From Acidimicrobiaceae bacterium (lineage in GTDB: Bacteria; Actinomycetota; Acidimicrobiia; Acidimicrobiales; JAUTXP01): DNA of 64,000 nucleotides. This document shows, in pieces, positions 1 to 8,490 of this stretch (position 1 is the stretch's first letter; every line of letters begins with the position of its first letter). The position numbers and the translations under genes are program-made. The notes under the pieces are model-generated. The model did no database searches, was not told the DNA's origin, and saw nothing but the letters and a program-made list of their open reading frames with translations. Location: NCBI GenBank assembly GCA_030837965.1, contig JAUTXP010000043.1, positions 62,001 through 126,000 on the forward strand, read 5' to 3'.

Positions 1-1
1 C

Positions 2-319
2 GGCTCCATCGGCGGACTGGTGCTGCGCTCGCCCATCGTGGGCATGGCCGCGGCGCCGGGCGGGCTGGGCTACTGGCTGGCCGGCGCGGACGGCGGCGTG
101 TTCGCCATCGGCCCCGCGGGCTACTTCGGCAACGCCGTGGGCCGCTCTTTGAAGGGCTCGGTCGTGGGCATGGCCTCGTCGCCCACTGGGCGGGGCTACT
201 GGCTGCTCGGGTCCGACGGCGGCGTGTTCGCCCAAGGCGACGCGGGCTTCTTCGGCTCCTTCGGAGGCGGCGGCCTCAATGCCCCGGCCCTGGCCATCGT
301 TCCTCGGCCCCAGACCTGA
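2..319 (+). CDS. C-terminal part of a GYW/DGGVF-repeat surface protein (5' end outside window)
   Basis: The reading frame is open from the left edge, so only about 105 C-terminal residues are visible. They hold two units of roughly 45 residues, each with a PIVGMA/SVVGMA segment, GYWL, then DGGVFA followed by a G-AG-FG segment. This repeat type is common in long, probably extracellular proteins of Acidimicrobiia-like actinobacteria and may form a beta-propeller-like or stalk structure; that is inference. No membrane anchor or sorting signal is seen at the C-terminus, which ends in a short proline-rich tail. Function unknown. Confidence 0.75.
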   Translation, partial: GSIGGLVLRSPIVGMAAAPGGLGYWLAGADGGVFAIGPAGYFGNAVGRSLKGSVVGMASSPTGRGYWLLGSDGGVFAQGDAGFFGSFGGGGLNAPALAIVPRPQT

Positions 320-407
320 GCCGGTTGACGCCCGTCCCCGCCGCCGCTTTGAACCATCCGGCACCACATGGCGGAATCCGTCCCCAGCAAGGGGTGTTGG
401 CCGGACC

Positions 408-950
408 ATGAGCACCACCGACACCTCCCACCCCCAGTCACAGCCCGACCAGTCACAGGCCGCCGAGCCGTCACAGCCCGCCGAGCCCGCTGTCGCGGTC
501 AAGGGCTTGGGCCACATCGTCTTGTACGTCTCCAGCCTCGAGCGCTCGGTGGCGTTCTATCGGGATGTGTTGGGCTGGCCCTTGGTTCTCGGCGGGTCGA
601 GCGAGCTCCCGGCTGCGGGCTTCTCCGCGGGCACGACCCATCACGACCTCCTGTTGATCGAGGTCGGCCCGGGCGCCACGCCCATCCCGAGGGGACGCAG
701 GGTGGGCATGTACCACTTCGGCGTGAAGATGGGCGACACCGACGACGAGCTGCGCGCCGTGCTGGCCCGGTTGCAAGCCCATCCCGACCTGGTGCGCGTC
801 GTCGGTGCCACCGACCACGGCGTGACCCACAGCCTGTACGTGCTGGACCCGGACGGGAATGAGGTCGAGCTCTACATCGATGTCGCCGACGTGGACTGGC
901 GGGCCGACCCGAGCCTCATCGCCAGCCCGCCCCGTCCCCTCACCCTCTGA
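408..950 (+). CDS. VOC-family (glyoxalase/extradiol dioxygenase fold) protein
   Basis: 180 residues from the ATG at 408; the frame is open further upstream but that extension looks like noncoding frame. The first ~35 residues are a Ser/Gln/Pro/Ala-rich repetitive tail (SQPDQSQ, AEPSQPAEPA), then a single VOC domain starts at GLGHIVLYVSSLERSVAFYR. The metal-ligand pattern of the fold is suggested by the first His (GHIVL), a His in the central MYHFGVKM strand and Glu in the final DPDGNEVELY strand. Substrate unknown; family members include glyoxalases, dioxygenases and resistance proteins. It stands alone between a repeat protein and convergent glnD. Confidence 0.85.
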   Translation: MSTTDTSHPQSQPDQSQAAEPSQPAEPAVAVKGLGHIVLYVSSLERSVAFYRDVLGWPLVLGGSSELPAAGFSAGTTHHDLLLIEVGPGATPIPRGRRVGMYHFGVKMGDTDDELRAVLARLQAHPDLVRVVGATDHGVTHSLYVLDPDGNEVELYIDVADVDWRADPSLIASPPRPLTL

Positions 951-969
951 CGAACTGGCCCCCTGAATA

Positions 970-3333
970 TCAGCCGAGGGAGGCGAGCGAGGCGAGGGAG
1001 TGGAGGATGGCCCGCTCCACCTCGACCAGGGCCATGGGGTCGGTGAGCTTCTTGCCGTCGGCGTCGCGCACGTAGAACGCGTCGACCACCTGGCTGCCTA
1101 GGGTCTGGACCTTGGCCGAGCGGATGTCGAGGTCGAGGTCGGCCAGGGCTCGGGTGATGGCGTAGAGCACGCCCACCGCGTCATGGGCATGCACGTCGAT
1201 CACGGTGGCGTCGGCCGACACCTCGTTGTCGAACGCCACCGACGCCTCGGCCAGCGGCCCCGCGTGCCTGCCTCGATAGGTGCGGGCCCGCTCGGCCACG
1301 CGGGCCTGCACAGCCAGCCTGCCGCTCAACGCCTGCTCGATGTCGGCCTGCACCTTGGACCACGGCGTCTCGGTGCGGAAGGGGTCGATGACGCGGAACT
1401 CGTTCAAGGCCCGTCCGTCCTCGCTCGAATAGGCGGCCGCGGCCAGCACGTCCAGCCCGTTCAAGGCCAGCACGCCCGCCACTCGGCTGAACAGACCGGG
1501 CCGGTCGTTGGTCATCACCGACACCACGTCGTCGTGGGCGCTCACCACCTGGTCGCCGACGGCCAGCCGGGCCAGTTGCGACGGCGTCGGAAAGCCGTTG
1601 CGTCCCGGCCCGACCGGACCGCCGCCGTCCAGCAGCGCGGCCACCCGTTCGACCAACTGGGCCACGGCCTTTGCCTTCCACTGGCCCCACGCCGAGGGCC
1701 CGGTGGCCAGCGAGTCGGCTTCGGTCAGCGCCGCGAGCAGGTGCAACCGCTCGATGGTGCCGAGCGCGCCCGCGACCCGCCCGATCGTCGCGGGATCGTC
1801 CAAGTCCCTGCGGGTGGCCACGTCGGCCAGCAGGAGGTGGTGCTCGACCAGGCAGGCCAATGTGTCGACGTCGCCTGCGCCAAAGCCCATCCGCGCTGCC
1901 GTCGACCTGGTCGTGCTCACGCTCGCCCCGAGGTGGTCACCGGCCCGGCCCTTGTCCTTGCCAGTGCCCTTGCCGTTGCCGTTGCCGATGCCGATGTCGT
2001 GCAACAGCGCGGCCACCACGAGCAGGTCGGCCCGCTCGACCCGCGACGCCAAGGCCGCCGCGTGCGCAGCCGTCTCCAACAGGTGCCGGTCGACGGTGTA
2101 GCGGTGGTAGGCGTCGAACTGGGGCAGTGAGCGGACCGAGTCCCACTCGGGCAACACCCGCGGCCACGCGCCCCGCTGGTCGAGCGACTCGATCACGCCG
2201 ATGGCCGCGGCACCGGCCGAGAGCAGCGAGACGAACAAGGCTCGGGCCTCGTCCGGCCACGGAACAGGCAGGGGAGCGACGGCCTGTCGCGCCAACCGCT
2301 CCAGGGTCTGGCGCTCGATAGCCAGGCCGTTGGCCGCCGCGGCCTCGGCCACCCGAAGGATGACGAGCGGGTCGCTCGCCACGTCGGCGTCGTCGGACAA
2401 CGCGGCCTCGCCACCGCGGCGCACCACTCCTGGCGCCAACGGCTGCAGTGTCTGCCGCGCCATCAATCGCGAGAGGCGTGGTTTGCCCACGTCGGCCGCG
2501 CCCACGCGCCGCCACGTGTCGTCGCTTATCCATGCGATCGTGCGCGCCGCGGCCGCGACCCTGGTCATCAACTCGTGTCTGTCCGCGTCGCCCAAGGCCG
2601 CGGCGACCACCGGCTGGATGGCCAACCCCAGCGCGTTGGCCGACTTGCCCGTGGCCCGCTGCAACGCGACTCGCCCGTCCAACAACACCTCATAGGCCAA
2701 GGCCAATTCGTCGGCGTCGCCCTCGGACAGCGCAGGCTTGGCCGCGTCGGCCCAGTGCAGCGAGTGCACGTCGCGGAGCCCGCCTCTTCCGTCCTTCAGG
2801 TCCGGCTCCAGCGCGAACGCGATCTCGCCCGCCGACGCGTGGCGCTGGTCGACGCGCGCCCGCAACTGGGTCAGCCAGTTGCGCCCGGCGCGCTGCCAAC
2901 GACGATGGGCCTCGTCCCGCAAACGGTCGGCCAACGACGGGTCGCCCGCCACGTGGCGGGCGCTCAACAAGGAGGTGGCCGAGTCGAGGTCGTTGGCGGC
3001 CACGTCCAAGGCCTCGGCCACGGAGGCCACGCTGTGTCCCAGCTTCAGGCCTTCGTCCCAGATCGGGTACCAGATGCGGTTGGCCACCGCGGCCACGTCC
3101 CGCCGCCGGTCGTGCACGAGGATCACGTCGATATCGCTCTGCGGGGCCAGCTCGGCCCGTCCATACCCGCCCACCGCGACCAAGGCCAAGCCGCCCTCGC
3201 CAGGGGCAGCCCCGCCCACGGCGTCGCCGAACACGAGCCTCAGCCAGTCGTCCACCAGATCGCTGTGGGCCCGGCACCAGGCCGAGCCGCGCAAGGCGTC
3301 GTCCGCCAGCAACGGTGCGCGCTCGAGGCCCAT
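970..3333 (-). CDS. glnD: [Protein-PII] uridylyl/adenylyltransferase GlnD
   Basis: 787 residues from ATG at 3333. GlnD senses nitrogen status and modifies PII. The nucleotidyltransferase motif GGYGRAEL with downstream DID lies at residues 55-69. An HD phosphohydrolase motif sits at about residues 445-446, and two C-terminal ACT domains follow, one near 590 (MTNDRPGLFSRVAGVL) and one near 710 (AHDAVGVLYAITRAL). The HD loop carries an unusual Gly/Asn/Lys repeat insertion (GNGNGKGTGKDKG) before GDH. It is divergent from amt-glnB, so all three nitrogen-control genes are neighbours. The frame is open far upstream into antisense of amt; ATG 3333 gives the family-typical length. Confidence 0.93.
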   Translation of the reverse strand: MGLERAPLLADDALRGSAWCRAHSDLVDDWLRLVFGDAVGGAAPGEGGLALVAVGGYGRAELAPQSDIDVILVHDRRRDVAAVANRIWYPIWDEGLKLGHSVASVAEALDVAANDLDSATSLLSARHVAGDPSLADRLRDEAHRRWQRAGRNWLTQLRARVDQRHASAGEIAFALEPDLKDGRGGLRDVHSLHWADAAKPALSEGDADELALAYEVLLDGRVALQRATGKSANALGLAIQPVVAAALGDADRHELMTRVAAAARTIAWISDDTWRRVGAADVGKPRLSRLMARQTLQPLAPGVVRRGGEAALSDDADVASDPLVILRVAEAAAANGLAIERQTLERLARQAVAPLPVPWPDEARALFVSLLSAGAAAIGVIESLDQRGAWPRVLPEWDSVRSLPQFDAYHRYTVDRHLLETAAHAAALASRVERADLLVVAALLHDIGIGNGNGKGTGKDKGRAGDHLGASVSTTRSTAARMGFGAGDVDTLACLVEHHLLLADVATRRDLDDPATIGRVAGALGTIERLHLLAALTEADSLATGPSAWGQWKAKAVAQLVERVAALLDGGGPVGPGRNGFPTPSQLARLAVGDQVVSAHDDVVSVMTNDRPGLFSRVAGVLALNGLDVLAAAAYSSEDGRALNEFRVIDPFRTETPWSKVQADIEQALSGRLAVQARVAERARTYRGRHAGPLAEASVAFDNEVSADATVIDVHAHDAVGVLYAITRALADLDLDIRSAKVQTLGSQVVDAFYVRDADGKKLTDPMALVEVERAILHSLASLASLG

Positions 3334-3373
3334 GACGGCAAGGTACGGCTCGCGCCCCTCGCACGGAACAGGC

Positions 3374-3389
3374 GAAACAACCCCGAAAC
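3374..3389. promoter_or_regulatory. Possible GlnR-like half-sites in the glnD/amt divergent intergenic region
   Basis: The 123-bp gap between divergent glnD and amt contains two GAAAC pentamers at 3374 and 3385, spaced 11 bp apart, and a third near 3429. GlnR operators in actinobacteria have GAAAC-type half-sites separated by 6 bp, and amt-glnB is a classic GlnR target. The complementary GTnAC half-sites are not clear here, so this is only a suggestion. Confidence 0.28.
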
Positions 3390-3456
3390 ACGATCTCAAT
3401 GGCGCGGCAACCCGACAGCGACCAATGCGAAACACCGGGTCCGTACGGTCCTCGAC

Positions 3457-5031
3457 ATGATCCGAACTCGCCTGCAGAGGCTCAAGGAAAAGGACACCCG
3501 GCGACTGTTCGTGGCGATCCTGGGCGGCAAGATGCTCGGGGTGCTGACGTTGCTCGGCATTATGAAGGGCGCGCTCTGGTACTTCGACAGCGCCGTCGGC
3601 GCCCTGCCGGTTGCCCCGTCGCACAGCGCCAACGAGCTGATCAACCCGATCAACACCATGTGGGTGCTCGTCACCGCGTTCCTGGTGTTCTTCATGCAGG
3701 CCGGCTTCATGGCCTTGGAGGCCGGGTTCGCCCGCAGCAGGGAGACGGTCAACATCTTGTTGGAGTGCGTGTTCGACACGTGCCTCTGCGGCGTGTTGTT
3801 CTGGGCCATCGGCTTCGCCTTCATGTTCGGCTCGGGCAACGGCGTCATCGGCCACCAGTACTTCTTCCTGCATGGGATCGGCGGCGGCTACGGCACGACG
3901 GGCGTTGCCTTCATGGCCTTCTTCCTGTTCCAGTTCGCCTTCGCGGACACGGCGTCGACCATCACGTCGGGCGCCATGGTCGGACGCACCGGGTTCAAGG
4001 GCGACATCCTCTACAGCATCTGCGTGAGCGGGTTCATCTACCCGATCTTCGGGCACTGGGTGTGGGGCCCCGGCGGGTGGCTGGGCAACACCATGGGCTG
4101 GTTCCACAGCATGGCGGGCGACGCTGTGTTCCGCGACTTCGCAGGCTCCACTGTCGTGCACACGGTCGGCGGCACGGTCGCCCTCATCGGCGCCATCGCC
4201 CTCGGCCCGCGCCTCGGTCGCAAGTTCAAGCGCGACGGTGGTGGCCCGACGCCTCCGCACGACCTGACGATGGCGTCGATCGGCGCCGTCATCTTGTGGT
4301 TCGGCTGGTACGGCTTCAACCCAGGCTCGACGCTGTCGGCCATGGACTGGACCGGCATCGGCCGGGTCGCAGGCAACACCACGTTGGCTGCGTGCGCAGG
4401 CGGCATGATCGCCGTGCTCTTCGTCTACCCGCGGTCCTACAAGTGGGACTTGGGCATGTCGCTGAACGGGTTCCTCGGCGGCCTGGTCGCCATCACCGCC
4501 CCGTGCTACTGGGTGTCGCCCACCGGCGCCTTGATCATCGGCGGTTTGGCCGGCGTCATCGTGCCGCTGGCCGTCGACCTGCTCGAGCACCTGCGGATCG
4601 ACGACCCCATCGGCGCCGTCCCCGTGCACATGGTCTGCGGCATCTGGGGCACGTTGTCCGTCGGCCTGTTCGCCACTGGGCAGTTCGGTCTGCCCACTGC
4701 GGACGGGGCCGACACGTCATTGGCCGTGCGCGGCCTCTTCTACCACGGCGGGACCGAGCAGCTTCGGGCCCAGGCCATCGGCAGCCTGTCGTGCCTGGTG
4801 GCGGTGGGCGGCGCGGCCCTCGTCATCATGTACGCCATCAAGGCCATCCGGGGCTCGTGGAGCCTGCGGGTCTCGCGAGACGGCGAGCTCGAGGGCCTCG
4901 ACCTGCACGAGCACGGCACGCCCGCCTACCACGTTGAGTTCGGCCAGGGCATGACCTACTCGGCGCCGCTGGGCATGTCGGGCGGCTTCGTCGAGAAGGT
5001 GCCGCCGGCCAAGACCCCCGAGCACGCGTAG
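3457..5031 (+). CDS. amt: Ammonium transporter Amt
   Basis: 524 residues from ATG at 3457. An Amt/Rh channel with about 11 membrane segments, importing ammonium. Characteristic stretches are visible: MQAGFMALEAGFARSRETVN near the N-terminus, FADTASTITSGAM, the first pore histidine in STVVHTVGG, and the second in the HMVCGIWG segment. The ~65-residue N-terminal extension before INPINTMW is longer than in E. coli AmtB and includes a hydrophobic stretch (LGVLTLLGIMKGALWYF), possibly an extra helix or signal. The C-terminal cytoplasmic tail is typical for PII docking. glnB follows after 12 bp, in line with the conserved amtB-glnK pair. Confidence 0.96.
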   Translation: MIRTRLQRLKEKDTRRLFVAILGGKMLGVLTLLGIMKGALWYFDSAVGALPVAPSHSANELINPINTMWVLVTAFLVFFMQAGFMALEAGFARSRETVNILLECVFDTCLCGVLFWAIGFAFMFGSGNGVIGHQYFFLHGIGGGYGTTGVAFMAFFLFQFAFADTASTITSGAMVGRTGFKGDILYSICVSGFIYPIFGHWVWGPGGWLGNTMGWFHSMAGDAVFRDFAGSTVVHTVGGTVALIGAIALGPRLGRKFKRDGGGPTPPHDLTMASIGAVILWFGWYGFNPGSTLSAMDWTGIGRVAGNTTLAACAGGMIAVLFVYPRSYKWDLGMSLNGFLGGLVAITAPCYWVSPTGALIIGGLAGVIVPLAVDLLEHLRIDDPIGAVPVHMVCGIWGTLSVGLFATGQFGLPTADGADTSLAVRGLFYHGGTEQLRAQAIGSLSCLVAVGGAALVIMYAIKAIRGSWSLRVSRDGELEGLDLHEHGTPAYHVEFGQGMTYSAPLGMSGGFVEKVPPAKTPEHA

Positions 5032-5385
<354 letters not shown>

Positions 5386-5428
5386 TTCGCGGGAAACGCA
5401 GGACTCTCGGGACTGAACGGCGACAACG

Positions 5429-6067
5429 GTGTCAGCCAGGAATTCCAAGCGCCCGCCCGTCGAGGTCGTTCCCCTCGACGGGCGGGCCCGTTCTGCGGCA
5501 GTACGCCGCCATCCCTCTCTGCTCGGCTACGGCACGGTGCTGTTGGTGGCCGCCGCGGCCGACGTGGGCGACGGCTTCGTGGAGGCCGTGACCCGCTTGG
5601 CCGAGGCCGTCAACGAAGGCGCGGCGGTCGACGTCGACGAGCTGGCCGATCAACTGGTGTCCCTGCCGGAAGTGGCGGGGCCGCTGGTCGAGTCCGCGCA
5701 ACGTGAGGCCGAGCTGCGCACGCGCATCTTGCGCGACCACGGCGATGTCGACATGGTCGACGCCGACGCCATGGCCGAATGGGAGGCCGAGGGCCGGGTG
5801 TTCGCCGTTCCCGTGCGCGGCAGCGCGCACTATCTGTCGTTCCAGTTCGACGCCGCGGGCACGCCGTTGCCGGTCGTGCGCGAGGTGCTCGACGCCATCG
5901 GCGACTGGCCGCCGTGGCAGATCGCGGCGTGGTTCGTCACGGCCAACGGCTTGTTGGGCCGCGAGCGTCCCGACGCCTTGTTGACGCAACGACCGAGCGC
6001 GGTGGTCGCGGCCGCTCGCCGGGACGCGGCCCGAGCCCACGTTTCGGGGAGGCGGCCTTCGGCGTAG
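5429..6067 (+). CDS. DUF2384-like (MbcA/ParS/Xre toxin-binding-type) domain protein
   Basis: 212 residues, GTG start at 5429. The C-terminal ~80 residues run GRVFAVPVRG, YLSFQFDAAGTPLPVV, then WPPWQIAAWFVTANGLLG and RPDALL. This is the pattern of DUF2384 antitoxin C-terminal domains, which usually read FPaFQFd-x-G-pLP and W-x-T-N-lG-g-P-l-L. The N-terminal ~120 residues are helical and not recognised. No RES-domain toxin is adjacent, so it is either an orphan antitoxin-like regulator or a housekeeping protein. It ends 1 bp before the next start and is probably co-transcribed with it. Confidence 0.6.
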   Translation: MSARNSKRPPVEVVPLDGRARSAAVRRHPSLLGYGTVLLVAAAADVGDGFVEAVTRLAEAVNEGAAVDVDELADQLVSLPEVAGPLVESAQREAELRTRILRDHGDVDMVDADAMAEWEAEGRVFAVPVRGSAHYLSFQFDAAGTPLPVVREVLDAIGDWPPWQIAAWFVTANGLLGRERPDALLTQRPSAVVAAARRDAARAHVSGRRPSA

Positions 6068-6068
6068 C

Positions 6069-7922
6069 GTGGCTTCGGTGAAGCCGGAGTGGCAGTGGTG
6101 GCCCGCGGCCGCGTTGCCCCCGGTGGCGGTGCTGGCCCTGGACCCCGGCGGGCTGTCCCCCTTCGGACCGGTGAAGTGGGCACTGGTGCCAGCGCTCGTG
6201 CTCGGGGCGTGGGCCGCGTCGACGTGGCTCGGGGGCCGGGCCCAGCCGAGGGTGCCGCGCCCGCTGGCCCTTGCCGGTATTGGGTTTTTGGCCGTCGTTG
6301 CGCTTGCCGCGGGCGCGGGGCTCGACCCGCTCTATGCGTGGACGGGCACCCCCGAGCGCCACTTCGGCGCGTTGACGTGGCTGCTGTGCGCGGTGGCCTT
6401 TGTGGTCGGGCATCGGCTCGACCGGGCGGGCGTACGCCTCGTCCTTGCGGGCGCAACCGCGGCGGTTGGCGTCCTCGGGGCGTGGTCAGGCGCCGAGGCG
6501 TTGGGATGGCGGCCCCTGCACCTGGTGGGCGCAGGAGCCAGGCCGGTGGGGACGCTGGGATCGTCGGCCTACCTCGGCGCCGCAGCCGTGCTGTTGGCGC
6601 CCGTGGCGTTGGGGTGGTGGGCGGGCCGACGGCGGTGGTGGTGGTGGGTGGGCCTGGCCGGCGCGTCGGGCGTCGTCGCCGCGGTGGTGTCCGGGGCGCG
6701 CGCCGCGTGGGTCGGCGGCGTTATCGCGCTGGTGGCATGGGCCTGGGCTCGTCGACCCGCCGGTCGCGTGGTGGCCGCGGCGGCCGGCGCGGTCGTCGTG
6801 GCCGTCGGGCTGGCCGTGGCCAGTGGAGTGGCCGGGCGCGTGCCCGACGCGGTGCAGGACCGGGACGGGGGCGCGCGGGGTCGGCTGGACGAATGGCGGG
6901 TGGCGGCGCGGGTGGTGGCGAAGCACCCGTTGGCGGGGACCGGCCCCGAGGGCTACCGCATTGCCTTCGGCGCGGCCGTCGGCGACCGCTACGAGATGGC
7001 CCACGGCCGCAACCCCTTGCCGGACCGGGCCCATGACGCGCTGCTCGACGTGGCCGCCACGACCGGCGTCTTCGGGCTGGCGTCATACGTGGTCGTGTTG
7101 CTGTTGGTCGGCCGCTACGTCGTGCGCGCCTTGCGCCGCTCGCCTCCTTGGGTCGCGGGGGCGGCGGCCGGCCTGTTGGCCTACGCCGTGCAGTCGGTGT
7201 TCCTGTTCCCTGTGGCCGAGTTGGAGCCGGTCGCCTGGCTGTTGGCCGGCATGGTGGTGCGGGCCGTGGCCGCGGGGGACGGCGATGCTGTCGTTCGGGC
7301 CCGGCCTCGGCCCGTCGTCGCCGGCGTCGCTTGCGTCTTGGCGGTTGGAGTCCTGGCCGCCGGTGCCCTGGACGTGGCTGCCGACCGCCGGGCCCGGGCC
7401 CTTCTGGCCCACGGCCCGTCGGCCCTGCCTTCACACCTTCGCCCCGACGCCCTGCGCTACCACCTGGTCGAGGCCCGCGCTGCCGAGGACGCAGGCCGAC
7501 TGGACGCGGCCATCGCGGCCGTGGACGACGGCTTGGACGTGTCGGGGCGAGACCCGGTGGCCAGGTCCGAGCGGGCCCGCTTGCTGCTCGAGCAGGCCAG
7601 GGCCACCCGAGCCCCGGCCGACGTGGCCGCGGCCCGCGCTGCTCTCGAGCGGGTCGCCCACGACGACCCTCGCAACGCGGAGGCGGCCTTGCGTCTTGGT
7701 GTCGCCCGCGCCTTGGCGGGCGACGAGGCCGGAGCCGAGCGGGCGTGGCGCAAGGCCGAGCGACTGGCTCCCCGCAGTCCGGCCGCGTCGGTCAACCTGG
7801 CCGTGGCCTACGCCCGAGCGGGCCAGTGGGACAAGGCTCGGGCCGCGGCGCGCGTCGCCCTTGACCGCGACCCGTCGAATCGACAGGCGGCCGAGATCCT
7901 TGAAACGTCGGATGGAACCTGA
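6069..7922 (+). CDS. O-antigen ligase/polymerase-family membrane protein with TPR tail
   Basis: 617 residues, GTG at 6069 directly after the upstream stop. The first ~420 residues have about 10-12 hydrophobic segments. A Wzy/WaaL-type periplasmic loop follows (RLDEWRVAARVVAKHPLAGT, GPEGYRIAF, then RAHDALLDVAATTGVFGL), matching O-antigen ligase family proteins that transfer or polymerise glycans on lipid carriers. Residues ~470-617 are Ala/Arg-rich tetratricopeptide-like repeats (ARAALERVAHDDPRNAEAAL, AERAWRKAERLAPRSPAASV). Substrate unknown; no other polysaccharide genes are adjacent. The stop at 7922 overlaps the next start. Confidence 0.82.
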   Translation: MASVKPEWQWWPAAALPPVAVLALDPGGLSPFGPVKWALVPALVLGAWAASTWLGGRAQPRVPRPLALAGIGFLAVVALAAGAGLDPLYAWTGTPERHFGALTWLLCAVAFVVGHRLDRAGVRLVLAGATAAVGVLGAWSGAEALGWRPLHLVGAGARPVGTLGSSAYLGAAAVLLAPVALGWWAGRRRWWWWVGLAGASGVVAAVVSGARAAWVGGVIALVAWAWARRPAGRVVAAAAGAVVVAVGLAVASGVAGRVPDAVQDRDGGARGRLDEWRVAARVVAKHPLAGTGPEGYRIAFGAAVGDRYEMAHGRNPLPDRAHDALLDVAATTGVFGLASYVVVLLLVGRYVVRALRRSPPWVAGAAAGLLAYAVQSVFLFPVAELEPVAWLLAGMVVRAVAAGDGDAVVRARPRPVVAGVACVLAVGVLAAGALDVAADRRARALLAHGPSALPSHLRPDALRYHLVEARAAEDAGRLDAAIAAVDDGLDVSGRDPVARSERARLLLEQARATRAPADVAAARAALERVAHDDPRNAEAALRLGVARALAGDEAGAERAWRKAERLAPRSPAASVNLAVAYARAGQWDKARAAARVALDRDPSNRQAAEILETSDGT

Positions 7923-8490
7923 TCGGCCTCCCGTCGGTGTACGGGATGTGACCGGCTTCGCCTTCTCCGCGACCGACCTGCCCGACGTGGCTCCACCGGT
8001 GCCGTCCGCCTGGGCCGAGGCCCGGTTCGACGACTTCTACCGGGGGACGCGCGATCCGGTGGCTCGGGCCTTGGCCGTGACGTTGGGCGACGGGCACCTG
8101 GCCGCCGAGGCGGTGGACGAGGCCATGGCCCGGGCCTATCAGCGGTGGGACCAAGTGGGCGGCTACGACAACCCCGGCGGCTGGGTCTACCGGGTCGGGT
8201 TGAACTGGGCCACGTCCGTGCTGCGCAGGCGGCGCAACGCTCCCGAGCCTGTGCCCGAACGAGGCCCGCACGACCTGGGCCCGATCGCCGAGCCCGACAT
8301 CGCCGTGGCCTTGCGGGAACTGGACGTGCGCCAGCGCGCCGTCATCGTGTGCCGGTACTACCTCGGCCTCTCGGAGGCGGAGACGGCGGCCGCCTTGGGC
8401 ACTCGGCCGGGCACCGTCAAGAGCCGCCTGCACCGAGGCCTGCGCCACCTTCATGCCCGACTCGACCATCTCCGTCCTCAGGAGCAGTGA
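7912..8490 (+). CDS. ECF-like (SigE-type) RNA polymerase sigma factor
   Basis: 192 residues from ATG 7912, overlapping the preceding gene by 11 bp; GTG 7948 is an alternative start. Sigma region 2 is seen in FDDFYRGTRDPVARALAV and AYQRWDQV followed by NPGGWVYRVGLNWA. Region 4 is VALRELDVRQRAVIVCRYY, LGLSEAETAAALGTRPGTVK, then SRLHRGLRHL. This resembles the SigE-family/SigM-like ECF group of actinobacteria. The stop overlaps the next start (TGATG), suggesting a sigma/anti-sigma pair. Confidence 0.9.
   Translation: MEPDRPPVGVRDVTGFAFSATDLPDVAPPVPSAWAEARFDDFYRGTRDPVARALAVTLGDGHLAAEAVDEAMARAYQRWDQVGGYDNPGGWVYRVGLNWATSVLRRRRNAPEPVPERGPHDLGPIAEPDIAVALRELDVRQRAVIVCRYYLGLSEAETAAALGTRPGTVKSRLHRGLRHLHARLDHLRPQEQ

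Noticed and set aside
1183-2321. Long + strand frames opposite glnD
   Set aside because: Arg/Pro/His-rich translations without any family pattern, antisense to a well-supported gene.
3334-4629. N-terminal extension of glnD through antisense of amt
   Set aside because: The frame is open only because of high-GC codon bias opposite amt; the family-typical start is at 3333.
5429-6067. Toxin-antitoxin module at the DUF2384-like gene
   Set aside because: No RES-type or other toxin gene adjoins; only a domain resemblance is reported.
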